Assembly: GCF_040549045.1 (NCBI RefSeq)
Contig: NZ_JBEWTB010000002.1
Coordinates: 3,770,501 to 3,834,500 of the forward strand
Length of the DNA stretch: 64,000 nucleotides
Origin: Endozoicomonas sp. NE40
GTDB lineage: Bacteria; Pseudomonadota; Gammaproteobacteria; Pseudomonadales; Endozoicomonadaceae
Reading direction: 5' to 3'
Shown here: one piece after another, positions 24,262-33,192 of the stretch
Numbering within the stretch: position 1 is the stretch's first letter
Layout of the letters: every line of letters starts with the position of its first letter
Program-made: the position numbers and the translations under genes
Notes under the pieces: generated by a model
Told to the model about the DNA's origin: nothing
The model's database searches: none
The model's input: the letters and a program-made list of their open reading frames with translations, nothing else

Positions 24262-24637
24262 TTCCAGCGTTCAGGATGAATCCGGTCAGCAGACGGAATT
24301 ACCCGTTATTCCTGGCAAGCGCTACTTTACTATTGGTGAAGTCAGTGAGCTGTGCCAGGTAAAGTCTCATGTTCTGCGCTACTGGGAACAGGAGTTTTCC
24401 AAGCTGAAACCCGTTCGCCGCGGCAATCGTCGCTACTACCGTCGTCAGGATGTATTGTTGATACGGCAGATTCGGAGCCTGCTTTACGAACAGCGCTATA
24501 CCATCGATGGCGCTCGCGCCCATCTTAAGGGTGAGACCCAGAAGCAGGACTCTTCAAAGTATCAGCAGCTGATTCGACAAATGATTGCCGAGCTCGAAGA
24601 TGTTCTGGATACGCTGGATGGTATTCCCCGCTCCTGA
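24233..24637 (+). CDS. MerR-family regulator downstream of ihfA
   Basis: 134 residues. After a 28-residue Gln/Asp-rich N-terminus comes the MerR winged helix: YFTIGEVSELCQVKSHVLRYWEQEFSKLKPVRRGNRRYYRRQDVLLI, then a short helical dimerisation part (SSKYQQLIRQMIAELEDVLDTL). No effector-binding cysteines are visible. This short MerR-like protein conventionally follows ihfA in pseudomonads and relatives; its target genes are not established. It overlaps ihfA. Confidence 0.9.
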   Translation: MQDTEFRTADSSVQDESGQQTELPVIPGKRYFTIGEVSELCQVKSHVLRYWEQEFSKLKPVRRGNRRYYRRQDVLLIRQIRSLLYEQRYTIDGARAHLKGETQKQDSSKYQQLIRQMIAELEDVLDTLDGIPRS

Positions 24638-24677
24638 AAAATTGACAGCTCGCTATTGCCTGTAAGTTAAATTCAAA

Positions 24678-24700
24678 TCGCAGGCATCATCAGCCTGCGA
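24678..24700. terminator. Bidirectional terminator between merR-like and yecA-like genes
   Basis: TCGCAGGC (24678-24685) pairs perfectly with GCCTGCGA (24693-24700) around a 7-base loop, between convergent genes; A-rich on one side and T-containing on the other. Confidence 0.65.
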
Positions 24701-24712
24701 TAAAAATAATGT

Positions 24713-25339
24713 TCAACGTTTCTTACGAGGGTGCGAACCTTTTTTGCCACCTCTGGAATTCGGTTTGCCAGCCCCTTTAGCTGCCGACTTGGTGCTGCTT
24801 TCTTCGGGAGAATTGAACAGCAGGTACAACTCCATTAACACTTCCGGAATCTGGCTGGTCATGTCTTCGGTGAGTTCTTCGTTATTCAGGATTTCCTGGA
24901 ACTCCGGCTCTTCGTCAAACAGACCGGAGGCCAGCATAACCGGCAGCAACAGTTCGCACACTTCCTGTTCGTGTTCAACAAACCACTGCTTTTCATTCAG
25001 GAAATGACCTTCCATAAAGCCGCCACACCAGTCGAACAGGGCTTCGTCTTCCGGATCGTCCAGTTCTTCTTCGCAGGACAGGGTAAAACCTTCCTCTTCG
25101 TTAAACTGGCGATCGATACTGCGGGCAACATCGGTCAGTGCCTGGTTCAGGGCTTTCTGGTCTTTGCTGTTCAGGGATACCTGACCATCAAACAGAATCT
25201 CATTGCGTTCTGCTTCGCTCAGATCAACCGGGCAGATGGCCAGTGCGGTCATAAAGCCGTGGACGGCGTGAAAATTCAGTGGCTCTTCTTCAGAATACTG
25301 AGTTAAAAGGTGTTCAATGGTAGAACGAGTGTTCTGCAT
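24713..25339 (-). CDS. YecA/UPF0149-family protein
   Basis: 208 residues, very acidic, with the UPF0149 pattern: LNFHAVHGFMTALAICP near the N-terminus and DWCGGFMEGHFLNEKQW in the middle. Unlike YecA proper it lacks the SEC-C zinc motif and ends in a basic tail (AGKPNSRGGKKGSHPRKKR). Cytoplasmic; function unknown. It converges with ihfA-merR and is divergent from recQ. Confidence 0.85.
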   Translation of the reverse strand: MQNTRSTIEHLLTQYSEEEPLNFHAVHGFMTALAICPVDLSEAERNEILFDGQVSLNSKDQKALNQALTDVARSIDRQFNEEEGFTLSCEEELDDPEDEALFDWCGGFMEGHFLNEKQWFVEHEQEVCELLLPVMLASGLFDEEPEFQEILNNEELTEDMTSQIPEVLMELYLLFNSPEESSTKSAAKGAGKPNSRGGKKGSHPRKKR

Positions 25340-25394
25340 GAGGGGGGCTCAATTTGAGTGATAACAGTAATCGCACAGTTTACCTCAGAATCTT

Positions 25395-25423
25395 CTGATC
25401 ATCATTTCTTTCCCTGTTATAAT
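25395..25423 (+). promoter_or_regulatory. Candidate sigma-70 promoter of recQ
   Basis: A perfect TATAAT at 25418-25423 with a weak -35 (CTGATC, 25395-25400) at 17 bases, about 85 bases before the recQ ATG. Confidence 0.5.
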
Positions 25424-25507
25424 GTACAGTGTCGGTTCTAATTATTATTTCATCGTCGTTTAATTTCTGGCTTTACCTTACTTGGCTTTACCATATAGCG
25501 GATACCC

Positions 25508-27328
25508 ATGACTGATTCTGCACTGGAGATTTTGCACAACACTTTTGGTTATGAATCCTTTCGCGGATTTCAGGAAGAGGTCATCAACACCGTTATTCAG
25601 GGACTTGACGCTCTGGTTCTGATGCCAACCGGAGGGGGCAAGTCTCTTTGCTATCAGGTGCCAGCCCTGGCACTGGCAGGAACAACAGTTGTTGTGTCGC
25701 CACTGATTGCCCTGATGGAAGACCAGATCAGCTCGCTCAAGCAGCTGGGCATCCGCGCAGAAAGTCTGAACTCCGGAACTCCCTATCCTGAACAACAGCG
25801 AATCGAGCAGGAGCTGCTGACTGGCCACCTTGATTTGTTGTACGTTGCCCCGGAACGTCTTTTGACAGAAAGTATGCAGCGCCTGCTGGATCAGGTAAAA
25901 CTGGCACTCTTTGCCATTGATGAAGCCCACTGTGTTTCCCAGTGGGGGCATGATTTCCGACCGGAATACTTGCAGCTGTGTCGTTTAAAATACCGTTATC
26001 CAGGCATTCCCCGCATTGCCTTAACGGCTACAGCAGACCTGCGCACACGTAAGGAAATTGCAGAGCGTCTGGAGCTGGATAACGCCAGGGTCTTTGTCGA
26101 CAGTTTCAATCGCAGCAATATCTTTTACCGTATCAGCCAGAAAAAACAGGGCAAACAACAACTGCTGCGTTTTCTTCAAAAAGAGCATCCGGACGATTCA
26201 GGCATTGTTTACTGCCTCTCCCGTAAGCGGGTAGAAGACACAGCGCGCTGGCTGAATGAACAGGGGCGTCTGGCACTGCCTTACCATGCCGGAATGAGCA
26301 ATGAGGAACGCAGTCGCAACCAGCAACGATTCCTCAAGGAAGACGGCCTGATTATTGTAGCCACAGTGGCCTTTGGGATGGGCATTGATAAGCCTGATGT
26401 TCGCTTTGTGGCGCATCTGGATCTGCCGAAAAGCATTGAAGCCTACTATCAGGAAACCGGCAGAGCCGGTCGTGATGGCTTACCGGCCACCGCCTGGATG
26501 GTTTATGGCTTGCAGGATGTAGTCTTGCTACGGCAAATTCAGGCTGGCTCGAACGCCAGTCCTGAAATACAGCGGGTTGAACAGCAGAAACTGGATGCCA
26601 TGTTGTCGCTGTGTGAAGTCACCAGTTGCAGGCGTCAGGTGTTGCTTAATTACTTTGATGAACCCATGGATGAAAAGTGCGGTCACTGTGATCTCTGTCT
26701 TGAGCCTGTAGAAACCTGGGATGGTACAGAAGCGGCGCGCAAGGCTTTGTCCTGTGTCTATCGTACCGGACAGTTGTTTGGTGTCAGCCATCTTGTCGAT
26801 GTGTTAATGGGTAAGGAAACTACGAAAGTCAGCCAGTTTGGTCATCAGCACACCAGTACATACGGTATTGGCAAAGATTATAAACAGACAGAATGGCGTT
26901 CTGTCTACCGTCAGCTGGTGGCGCGGGGGTATATCAATGTCGATATTGAAGGGCATGGTTCGCTCAAGCTGAATGAACGATGTCGACCTCTGCTGAAAGG
27001 CGATGAGCGTATTTTGCTGAGACAGGACCGATACGAACACGCCAGCACCAAGAGCACGAAACCGGTTGAGAAAGGCCGCGTGATTGTAGCCGATGAAGAC
27101 AAACCGCTGTGGGATGCGCTGCGCACCCTGCGACGGGAAATGGCAGAAAAACAGGGTGTTCCTGCCTACATTATTTTTAACGATAAAACGCTGTTTGAAA
27201 TGCTCAGGCACAAACCTTGTGACCTGGAAGCCATGTCACATATTTCCGGAGTAGGGCAGTACAAGCTGGATCAGTATGGGCAGCAGTTTGCCGAGCTGAT
27301 CAGTCAGTCCATGGCTTATCGTGACTGA
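25508..27328 (+). CDS. recQ: ATP-dependent DNA helicase RecQ
   Basis: 606 residues, normal for bacterial RecQ. 3'-5' helicase used in recombination and replication-fork repair. Motif 0 (FGYESFRGFQEEVI), Walker A (PTGGGKSLCYQ), DEAH box (AIDEAHCVSQWGHDFRPEY), motif VI (YYQETGRAGRDG), the RecQ-C-terminal zinc site (CEVTSCRRQVLLNYFDEP...CGHCDLC), a winged helix, and a C-terminal HRDC domain (LWDALRTLRREMAEKQGVPAYIIFND). Monocistronic; promoter candidate just upstream; convergent with a secreted unknown. Confidence 0.98.
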   Translation: MTDSALEILHNTFGYESFRGFQEEVINTVIQGLDALVLMPTGGGKSLCYQVPALALAGTTVVVSPLIALMEDQISSLKQLGIRAESLNSGTPYPEQQRIEQELLTGHLDLLYVAPERLLTESMQRLLDQVKLALFAIDEAHCVSQWGHDFRPEYLQLCRLKYRYPGIPRIALTATADLRTRKEIAERLELDNARVFVDSFNRSNIFYRISQKKQGKQQLLRFLQKEHPDDSGIVYCLSRKRVEDTARWLNEQGRLALPYHAGMSNEERSRNQQRFLKEDGLIIVATVAFGMGIDKPDVRFVAHLDLPKSIEAYYQETGRAGRDGLPATAWMVYGLQDVVLLRQIQAGSNASPEIQRVEQQKLDAMLSLCEVTSCRRQVLLNYFDEPMDEKCGHCDLCLEPVETWDGTEAARKALSCVYRTGQLFGVSHLVDVLMGKETTKVSQFGHQHTSTYGIGKDYKQTEWRSVYRQLVARGYINVDIEGHGSLKLNERCRPLLKGDERILLRQDRYEHASTKSTKPVEKGRVIVADEDKPLWDALRTLRREMAEKQGVPAYIIFNDKTLFEMLRHKPCDLEAMSHISGVGQYKLDQYGQQFAELISQSMAYRD

Positions 27329-27338
27329 AGATGCGTTT

Positions 27339-27404
27339 ATACCAACGCAGAATAACCGCCCGGAAAGTCAGCGCAATAGAATAGCTAATTATTGCGATTG
27401 GTAT
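27339..27404. repeat. Imperfect inverted repeat, possible small foldback element
   Basis: The ends 27339-27355 (ATACCAACGCAGAATAA) and 27389-27404 (TTATTGCGATTGGTAT) are near-complementary, and an inner CGCAATA/TATTGCG pair lies at 27372-27378 and 27390-27396. It sits between the convergent recQ and secreted-unknown genes. No T-run follows, so a repetitive element is as likely as a terminator. Confidence 0.45.
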
Positions 27405-28369
27405 TACATCGGTCTTAGCTCATTGATCATAAAGGTGATGAGTGTTGTCTTGATGAGGTGGTGGTACAAACTTCCTGTCGTGGTGCTTTGCTCTTTCAGG
27501 TTTGTCCAGAGAGGTGTTTCCCGGGTGGTATTGAGTTGGGAGTGAGAGGCTGTTTCACAGGAAATCAGTGCTGGTACCAGTGTAGTCTGACGAAAGTATC
27601 TGTGTAGACATGGTGCTCCGGGGTCATCATCATCTTCCCTGTCCTTCTTGAAGTCATCTAAATTCAGATCGGACAGGTCAGACAGCAGGCTCTCGTAATC
27701 TGAATCTTCACTGGATTCTGATTTTACATCGGATTTTTCTGGTTTTGGATCAGGCAATGGGCTGTACACTTCAGGCACTTGAATCCGGGTCATTCGAAAG
27801 CTTGCTGACGATAACTGGATAAGGTCAAATCTATTGTTGATGAGCCATTCTGTATAGGCATCCATGGAGTTTGGGGCAGAATAATGGTAACCGCCGAAAC
27901 TGTGTGAGCGAACGCTACGCCGGGGTTGGAGCTCAGCAGACTGTATACGAAAAACGGGAAGTTGCAGTGTGATGCCATCAAGACTAACTGCCGGACTCTC
28001 TTCCAGCCAGAAATAGAGGTCGTCTGGGTAGTCATCCCGATATAGACAGTAATTTACGGCAATCCCATTAACCAACACACTATTGTCATTGTTTGAAGGT
28101 GGCTCAGTAACGGTTAGAACATAGCCTGTTGGTGAATTGTTTTCTTGCACGTAAGAATAGGTCAGACTACCAACGCCTTCTATGTGTGTGCTTACCCTGC
28201 CAGAGTGATCGCTCAGGCTTGTCCTTGTATGAACCACTTCTGCCTGCCTGAGAGTTCCGTTGACTAAAACCACGTAATAGCGGGTTTCATCAGCATAAAC
28301 CAGAGAGCTGTACAATACTCCCACAATGTAAGCGAAAACCAGCGAGTGTATGTGTTGTTTGAATACCAT
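27404..28369 (-). CDS. Secreted protein of unknown family with an acidic linker
   Basis: 321 residues from ATG 28369, giving a compact signal peptide (VFKQHIHSLVFAYIVGVLYSSLVYA); an in-frame ATG at 28399 adds ten residues. The mature part alternates strands (TRYYVVLVNGTLRQAEVVHT, GVGSLTYSYVQENNSPTGYVLTVTE) and then has a highly acidic Ser/Asp/Glu stretch (SESSEDSDYESLLSDLSDLNLDD). No known domain. The acidic low-complexity segment in an exported protein resembles the linkers of the other secreted unknowns in the window. Confidence 0.7.
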   Translation of the reverse strand: MVFKQHIHSLVFAYIVGVLYSSLVYADETRYYVVLVNGTLRQAEVVHTRTSLSDHSGRVSTHIEGVGSLTYSYVQENNSPTGYVLTVTEPPSNNDNSVLVNGIAVNYCLYRDDYPDDLYFWLEESPAVSLDGITLQLPVFRIQSAELQPRRSVRSHSFGGYHYSAPNSMDAYTEWLINNRFDLIQLSSASFRMTRIQVPEVYSPLPDPKPEKSDVKSESSEDSDYESLLSDLSDLNLDDFKKDREDDDDPGAPCLHRYFRQTTLVPALISCETASHSQLNTTRETPLWTNLKEQSTTTGSLYHHLIKTTLITFMINELRPM

Positions 28370-28498
28370 TTGAAAAGTTAGCACTCCAATGCCATGCATC
28401 TGTTTTTTGTCAGAGATAGTTATTGTCGTTAACAGGTGCTTAATATAGCTCAGCTATTCTTTTTAGCATTGGTTCAGCTTGCGCTGTGATGGTACGAC

Positions 28499-28996
28499 TT
28501 AGACTGGCTTGAGTGGGCTTTTACAGCTCACGCATTGATAGACAGTTCCTCTCAATATTCGGTTATGACGAATCGCCGATAAGTGAATAGTCTTGTCCGG
28601 ACACTGGCAGCGATAGGAAAACGGCCGTTTGGTCGACTGCCTGGTGTCGTAACTGTGTGTTCGCTTTGCAGGCAGCCTGAACACCTGCTCCATCACAAAT
28701 TTCCATTCCCTGCCGTGAGGTCGAATTTTTCTGCCATACACATTTTCAGCAATCAGGTGCGCGACTTCATGCCCAAGCGTATGCTTTAGAAAATGCTGCT
28801 GGTTTTCTTCCAGTAATACTCGGTTCAGCCTTAACAGGTTGCGCTCGGGCCATGCCTGCCCGGCGGTTTCCCCCCTCAGGTTTAACAGTACGGCTGGTCG
28901 TTTAAAGCGTTTCAGGAAATGTCGTTCTGCCAGGCAGTACAGTTCTGCAATACGAAGTTGTATAGCCTGATCAAGCGAGTCCGATGTCGTGTGCAT
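28499..28996 (-). CDS. sprT: SprT-like zinc metalloprotease-fold protein
   Basis: 165 residues, full length. The active-site motif HEVAH is at residues 76-80 in LKHTLGHEVAHLIAENVYG, with a downstream His in RPHGREWKFVM, and a C-terminal zinc ribbon (YRCQCPD ... YQCVSCKSPL). SprT relates to the SPRTN protease domain; the role in bacteria is not settled. Cytoplasmic. It stands alone, divergent from the metal ATPase gene. Confidence 0.93.
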   Translation of the reverse strand: MHTTSDSLDQAIQLRIAELYCLAERHFLKRFKRPAVLLNLRGETAGQAWPERNLLRLNRVLLEENQQHFLKHTLGHEVAHLIAENVYGRKIRPHGREWKFVMEQVFRLPAKRTHSYDTRQSTKRPFSYRCQCPDKTIHLSAIRHNRILRGTVYQCVSCKSPLKPV

Positions 28997-29107
28997 GAAA
29001 ATCCGGAAGATGGGATAAAAGCTTCAAAAGATTAGATGAATCAGGCTGATAAAGTAAAGTCATCAGGTCTGCTTATGAAGGTTATGCACAGTACCTACTC
29101 AAATAAA

Positions 29108-29155
29108 TTGACATTTATATGTTTTTCTACAAGCATATAAATATATTTTTATATG
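29108..29155 (+). promoter_or_regulatory. zntA promoter region with overlapping AT-rich palindromes
   Basis: A perfect -35 (TTGACA, 29108-29113) is followed by three alternating half-sites: ATTTATATG (29113-29121), CATATAAAT (29134-29142) and TTTTATATG (29147-29155). The first two form a perfect 9-bp inverted repeat; the last two form a nearly perfect 22-bp palindrome. The layout is like ArsR/SmtB-type metal-sensor operators. No -10 at normal spacing stands out. No regulator gene is adjacent. Confidence 0.55.
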
Positions 29156-29171
29156 TTTATGGAGAGCCATC

Positions 29172-31346
29172 ATGGATAAATGCTGCTCAACCAACTGCTC
29201 TTCCCAGGCAGGATCTCAATCCCTGTCTGGTGTAGCAGCTGATGCTCTCCGGTACAAGTGGTTTATCAGGGGTATGGATTGCGGGAGCTGTGCTGCCAAG
29301 GTCGAAAAGGCACTGGCAGGAATGCAGGGTGTCAGTCAGGTCAGAGTGGTCTACTCAACTGAACGCCTGCTGGTGGACACGGACAGCTCTGTTAAACCCC
29401 GGGCTATTGAGGCGAAGGTAGCTGAACTCGGTTTCAGTCTCGAAGGCAGCCAGGAAACGGCTGAAGAGTCGTCATTCTGGAAGTTACATCTGGATCTGCT
29501 GATTCTCGGTGCGTTGACGGTTCTGGCTGCACTGGTTTATCTGCTGGTACCCGGCTGGGGAGAGCTGGCTTTTTATGCACCGGCAATCGTCGGGATGGTT
29601 CCCTTTATACGCAAGTCGGTTGCCCAGGCAAGGAATGGCAGCTGGTTTGGGATTGAGACACTGATGTCGATTGCTGCAATTGGCGCATTGATCCTTGGGG
29701 AAACCTTCGAAGCGACACTGGTACTGCTGTTGTTTTCTATTGGTCAGATGCTGGAAAGTGTGGCAGCCCACAAAGCCCGCGCTGGTGTTAAGAGTCTGAT
29801 GGAACTGGCCCCGGATACAGCTACCCGGATAGAAAACGGTCAGCGAATCAATGATGTTCCCGCAGAGTTCCTGCAACCGGGCGACCTGATAGAAGTCCGT
29901 CCCGGAGACCGCCTGCCCGTCGACTGCATACTGGATGACAATTCGTCGGCTATAGGCGTCTTTGATGAGAGTGCATTGACCGGCGAATCCATTCCTGTCA
30001 GCCGCTTACGGGGTGAAAAAGTGATGGCTGGCAGCCTGGTGGTTGACAAGGTCGTTCGTGTCACAGTGGTGTCTGAACCCGGTTCCAATGCGGTTGACCG
30101 TATTGTTCAGCTGATTGAAGAAGCGGAAGAACGCAGGGCGCCCATTGCCCGGATGGTTGACCGTTTCAGTGCCTGGTATACCCCGCTGGTGATTGGCATT
30201 TCTGCGCTGGTCATGTTTATTCCCCCGTTACTGTTTGGAGCAAGCTGGTACGCCTGGACGTATAAAGCACTGACACTGCTGTTGATCGCCTGCCCCTGTG
30301 CGCTGGTGGTATCCATTCCGGCGGCTGTGACCTCCGGGCTGGCAGCGGCTGCCCGCTTTGGTGCTTTGATCAAGGGCGGTGCGGCTCTGGAACAATTACG
30401 ACAGGTGAAGCATCTGGCGTTTGATAAAACTGGAACGTTGACTGAAGGTAAGCCTGAGGTGACTGCTGTAGAGCCGCTTTTCGGCTCTGAAGCGGATGTG
30501 CTTTTTCTGGCAGCGGCCATTGAACAGGGTTCCAGCCATCCTCTGGCAACGGCAGTTATTAACAGGGCAAACACTCTGGGCATTACGGTTCACGAGGCTG
30601 AAGATGTGGTTGTCATGCCGGGAGCAGGTGTTAAGGGGGTGGTGAATGGACGTTCAGTACAGATCACTTCACCAAAAGCCATGCCTGAATCCCTGCAACA
30701 ATTCCTACAACAATCCGATCTGGCTGAACGCATTAGTACCCTGGAGTCTCAGGGTAATACCGTGGTGGTTGTACTGGCAGATCAGCAGGTTCAGGGTCTG
30801 ATTGCCCTGGCGGATACATTGCGCAGTGATGCCATCGAAGCGGTGCAGCGTTTAAAGGCCATGGGTATCAGCTGCACTATGCTAACGGGGGATAACCGCC
30901 GGGCGGCTGCCGCCATTGCCGGACAGCTGGGGATTAACTACCGTGCAGAACTGCTGCCGGAAGACAAAGTCAATGCGATTCGTGAACTGCAGGCCAATAG
31001 CAACGGTGCGGTTGCCATGGTGGGCGATGGTATTAATGATGCACCGGCACTGAAGTCTGCGGAGCTGGGCATTGCCATGGGGCGTGGCAGTGATGTTGCG
31101 CTGGAAACCGCCGATGCCGCACTGACCCATGAGCGTTTGCCAGAGCTGGCGGGTATGATCGGCCTGTCCAGGAGAACTGCCGGGATTGTACGACAGAACA
31201 TAGTCCTTGCGATGGGCATCAATGTACTCTTTCTGCTGACAACGCTGTTTGGTATTACCGGCTTGCTGGGAGGCGTCCTGTCTGACGTAGGTGGCACGAT
31301 TCTGGTCACACTGAATGCTATGCGTTTATTGAAACGGAAGTCATAA
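29172..31346 (+). CDS. zntA: Zn/Cd/Pb-exporting P1B-type ATPase (ZntA-like)
   Basis: 724 residues. A Cys-rich start (MDKCCSTNCSSQ) and one heavy-metal-associated domain with GMDCGSCAAK precede the membrane part. The transport site CPC is in LLIACPCALVVSIPAAV, the phosphorylation motif is FDKTGTLTEGKPEV, the HP motif is SSHPLA, and the hinge is MVGDGINDAPALKSAELGIAMG. The CPC with C-terminal NxxxK-type helices (LLGGVLSDVGGTILVTLNAMRLLKR) fits the Zn/Cd/Pb class (P1B-2) rather than copper. Acts in the inner membrane to expel divalent metals. GGAGAG at 29161-29166 is the ribosome site. Confidence 0.9.
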   Translation: MDKCCSTNCSSQAGSQSLSGVAADALRYKWFIRGMDCGSCAAKVEKALAGMQGVSQVRVVYSTERLLVDTDSSVKPRAIEAKVAELGFSLEGSQETAEESSFWKLHLDLLILGALTVLAALVYLLVPGWGELAFYAPAIVGMVPFIRKSVAQARNGSWFGIETLMSIAAIGALILGETFEATLVLLLFSIGQMLESVAAHKARAGVKSLMELAPDTATRIENGQRINDVPAEFLQPGDLIEVRPGDRLPVDCILDDNSSAIGVFDESALTGESIPVSRLRGEKVMAGSLVVDKVVRVTVVSEPGSNAVDRIVQLIEEAEERRAPIARMVDRFSAWYTPLVIGISALVMFIPPLLFGASWYAWTYKALTLLLIACPCALVVSIPAAVTSGLAAAARFGALIKGGAALEQLRQVKHLAFDKTGTLTEGKPEVTAVEPLFGSEADVLFLAAAIEQGSSHPLATAVINRANTLGITVHEAEDVVVMPGAGVKGVVNGRSVQITSPKAMPESLQQFLQQSDLAERISTLESQGNTVVVVLADQQVQGLIALADTLRSDAIEAVQRLKAMGISCTMLTGDNRRAAAAIAGQLGINYRAELLPEDKVNAIRELQANSNGAVAMVGDGINDAPALKSAELGIAMGRGSDVALETADAALTHERLPELAGMIGLSRRTAGIVRQNIVLAMGINVLFLLTTLFGITGLLGGVLSDVGGTILVTLNAMRLLKRKS

Positions 31347-31375
31347 AACGAAGCTATTCTTCCGCAAGTATTCCT

Positions 31376-31420
31376 CAAGGCAAAGCGATATTGATTCTTT
31401 TGCCTTGTTTTGTTTCTTTT
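31376..31420 (+). terminator. Intrinsic terminator after zntA
   Basis: CAAGGCAAA (31376-31384) pairs with TTTGCCTTG (31399-31407) around a 14-base loop, followed by TTTTGTTTCTTTTT. Confidence 0.7.
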
Positions 31421-31569
31421 TACAATTTTCTGTCGTCTGAACTTGAGTTTCCTGCTGTTTTGTTTATATCTTGATCGAATAGAGTATTTCTGGTCATTGA
31501 AGCATCAGGCTTTGCCATGTACTCTGCGCCCCCTCAACGTTTTTACTGATAAAAAAGCAGGACGAAAAT

Positions 31570-33165
31570 TTGATCACAACCGCCAACATCACCATGCAGT
31601 TCAGCGATAAGCCACTGTTTGAGGACATTTCCGTTAAATTCGGTGACGGTAACCGCTATGGACTGATTGGTGCCAACGGCTGCGGCAAGTCTACCTTTAT
31701 GAAGATTCTCGGTGGGGAACTGGAAGCTACGTCCGGTACAGTAAACCTCGACCCGAACGAACGTATGGCGAAGCTGAACCAGGATCAGTTTGCCTATGAA
31801 GAGTACAGCGTTATTGACACCGTGATCATGGGTCATGCTGAACTCTGGAAAGTCAAAGAAGAGCGCGACCGCATTTATGCCAAAAGTGACATGACTGAAG
31901 AAGAAGGTATGCGGGTTGCAGACCTGGAAGTTATGTTTGGCGAAATGGACGGTTATTCCGCCGAAGCCCGTGCCGGAGAACTGCTGCTGGGGCTGGATAT
32001 CCCACTGGAACAGCATTACGGCCCGATGAGTGCCGTGGCTCCCGGCTGGAAACTGCGGGTATTGCTGGCACAGGTGTTGTTTGCTGAACCGGATATCATG
32101 CTTCTGGACGAACCGACCAACAACTTGGACATTAATGCGATTCGCTGGCTGGAAGGTGTGCTGAAACAGCGCGACTGCACCATGATCATCATTTCCCACG
32201 ACCGTCACTTCCTGAACAGTGTCTGCACCCACATGGCAGACCTGGATTACGGTGAGCTGCGCCTGTTCCCGGGCAATTATGATGAATACATGACCGCTGC
32301 GACCCAGGCTAAAGAGCGTATTCAGGCGGATAACGCGAAGAAGAAAGCGCAGATTGCCGAGCTGCAAAATTTTGTCAGCCGCTTCTCTGCGAACGCTTCC
32401 AAAGCCAAACAGGCGACATCCCGTGCCAAACTGATCGACAAGATCAAACTGGAAGAGATGAAACCGTCCAGCCGACAGAGCCCGTTTATTCGCTTCGATC
32501 AGGAAAAGAAACTGTTCCGTAACGCGCTGGTGGTTGAAAAGCTGTCTCAGGGTTATGACGACCTGCTGTTTAAAGACGTGAACCTGATGGTCGAAGTGGG
32601 TGAACGCATTGCCATCATCGGTCAGAACGGTATTGGTAAAACCACGCTGCTGCACACACTGGCGGGTGAAATGGCACCAAAATCCGGTACAGCTCAGTGG
32701 TCAGAAAATGCCAATATCGGTTATTACGCACAGAATCACAGTGCTGATTTTGAAGAAGATATGACCCTGTTTGACTGGATGAGCCAGTGGCAGAACGAAG
32801 GTGAAGACGAACAGACCATTCGCGGTACTCTGGGTCGGATGTTGTTCTCTCAGGCGGATATCAAGAAGTCTGTAAAAGTAATTTCCGGTGGCGAGCAGGG
32901 TCGTATGCTGTTTGGTAAGCTGATTCAGCAGCGTCCGAATATTCTGCTGATGGACGAACCGACCAACCATATGGATATGGAGTCCATTGAAGCCCTTAAC
33001 CTGGCGCTGGAAAACTATCCGGGAACACTGATGTTTGTCAGTCACGACCGTCAGTTTGTTTCATCGCTGGCGACCCGTATCATCGAGATTACCGATAAAG
33101 GCGTGATCGATTTCCACGGTACTTACGACGACTACCTGCGTAGCCAGGGCGTTGTGGAAGAGTAA
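31570..33165 (+). CDS. ybiT: ABC-F ATPase YbiT
   Basis: 531 residues, closely following Escherichia coli YbiT from end to end. Two ABC domains: Walker A GANGCGKST and GQNGIGKTT, signatures VAPGWKLRV and ISGGEQGR, Walker B MLLDEPTNNLD and LLMDEPTNHMD; between them the charged linker (AKKKAQIAELQNFVSRFSANASKAKQATSRAK). No membrane segments. ABC-F proteins act on the ribosome E site. The start is TTG at 31570 with AGGA at 31559-31562; no ATG is placed to match the YbiT N-terminus. Confidence 0.95.
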   Translation: MITTANITMQFSDKPLFEDISVKFGDGNRYGLIGANGCGKSTFMKILGGELEATSGTVNLDPNERMAKLNQDQFAYEEYSVIDTVIMGHAELWKVKEERDRIYAKSDMTEEEGMRVADLEVMFGEMDGYSAEARAGELLLGLDIPLEQHYGPMSAVAPGWKLRVLLAQVLFAEPDIMLLDEPTNNLDINAIRWLEGVLKQRDCTMIIISHDRHFLNSVCTHMADLDYGELRLFPGNYDEYMTAATQAKERIQADNAKKKAQIAELQNFVSRFSANASKAKQATSRAKLIDKIKLEEMKPSSRQSPFIRFDQEKKLFRNALVVEKLSQGYDDLLFKDVNLMVEVGERIAIIGQNGIGKTTLLHTLAGEMAPKSGTAQWSENANIGYYAQNHSADFEEDMTLFDWMSQWQNEGEDEQTIRGTLGRMLFSQADIKKSVKVISGGEQGRMLFGKLIQQRPNILLMDEPTNHMDMESIEALNLALENYPGTLMFVSHDRQFVSSLATRIIEITDKGVIDFHGTYDDYLRSQGVVEE

Positions 33166-33192
33166 GTTTAAATTCAAAAGTTGGGGCTTTCT

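Noticed and set aside
31543..32655. 370-codon frame antisense to ybiT
   Set aside because: A shadow of ybiT; the sense protein matches YbiT end to end.
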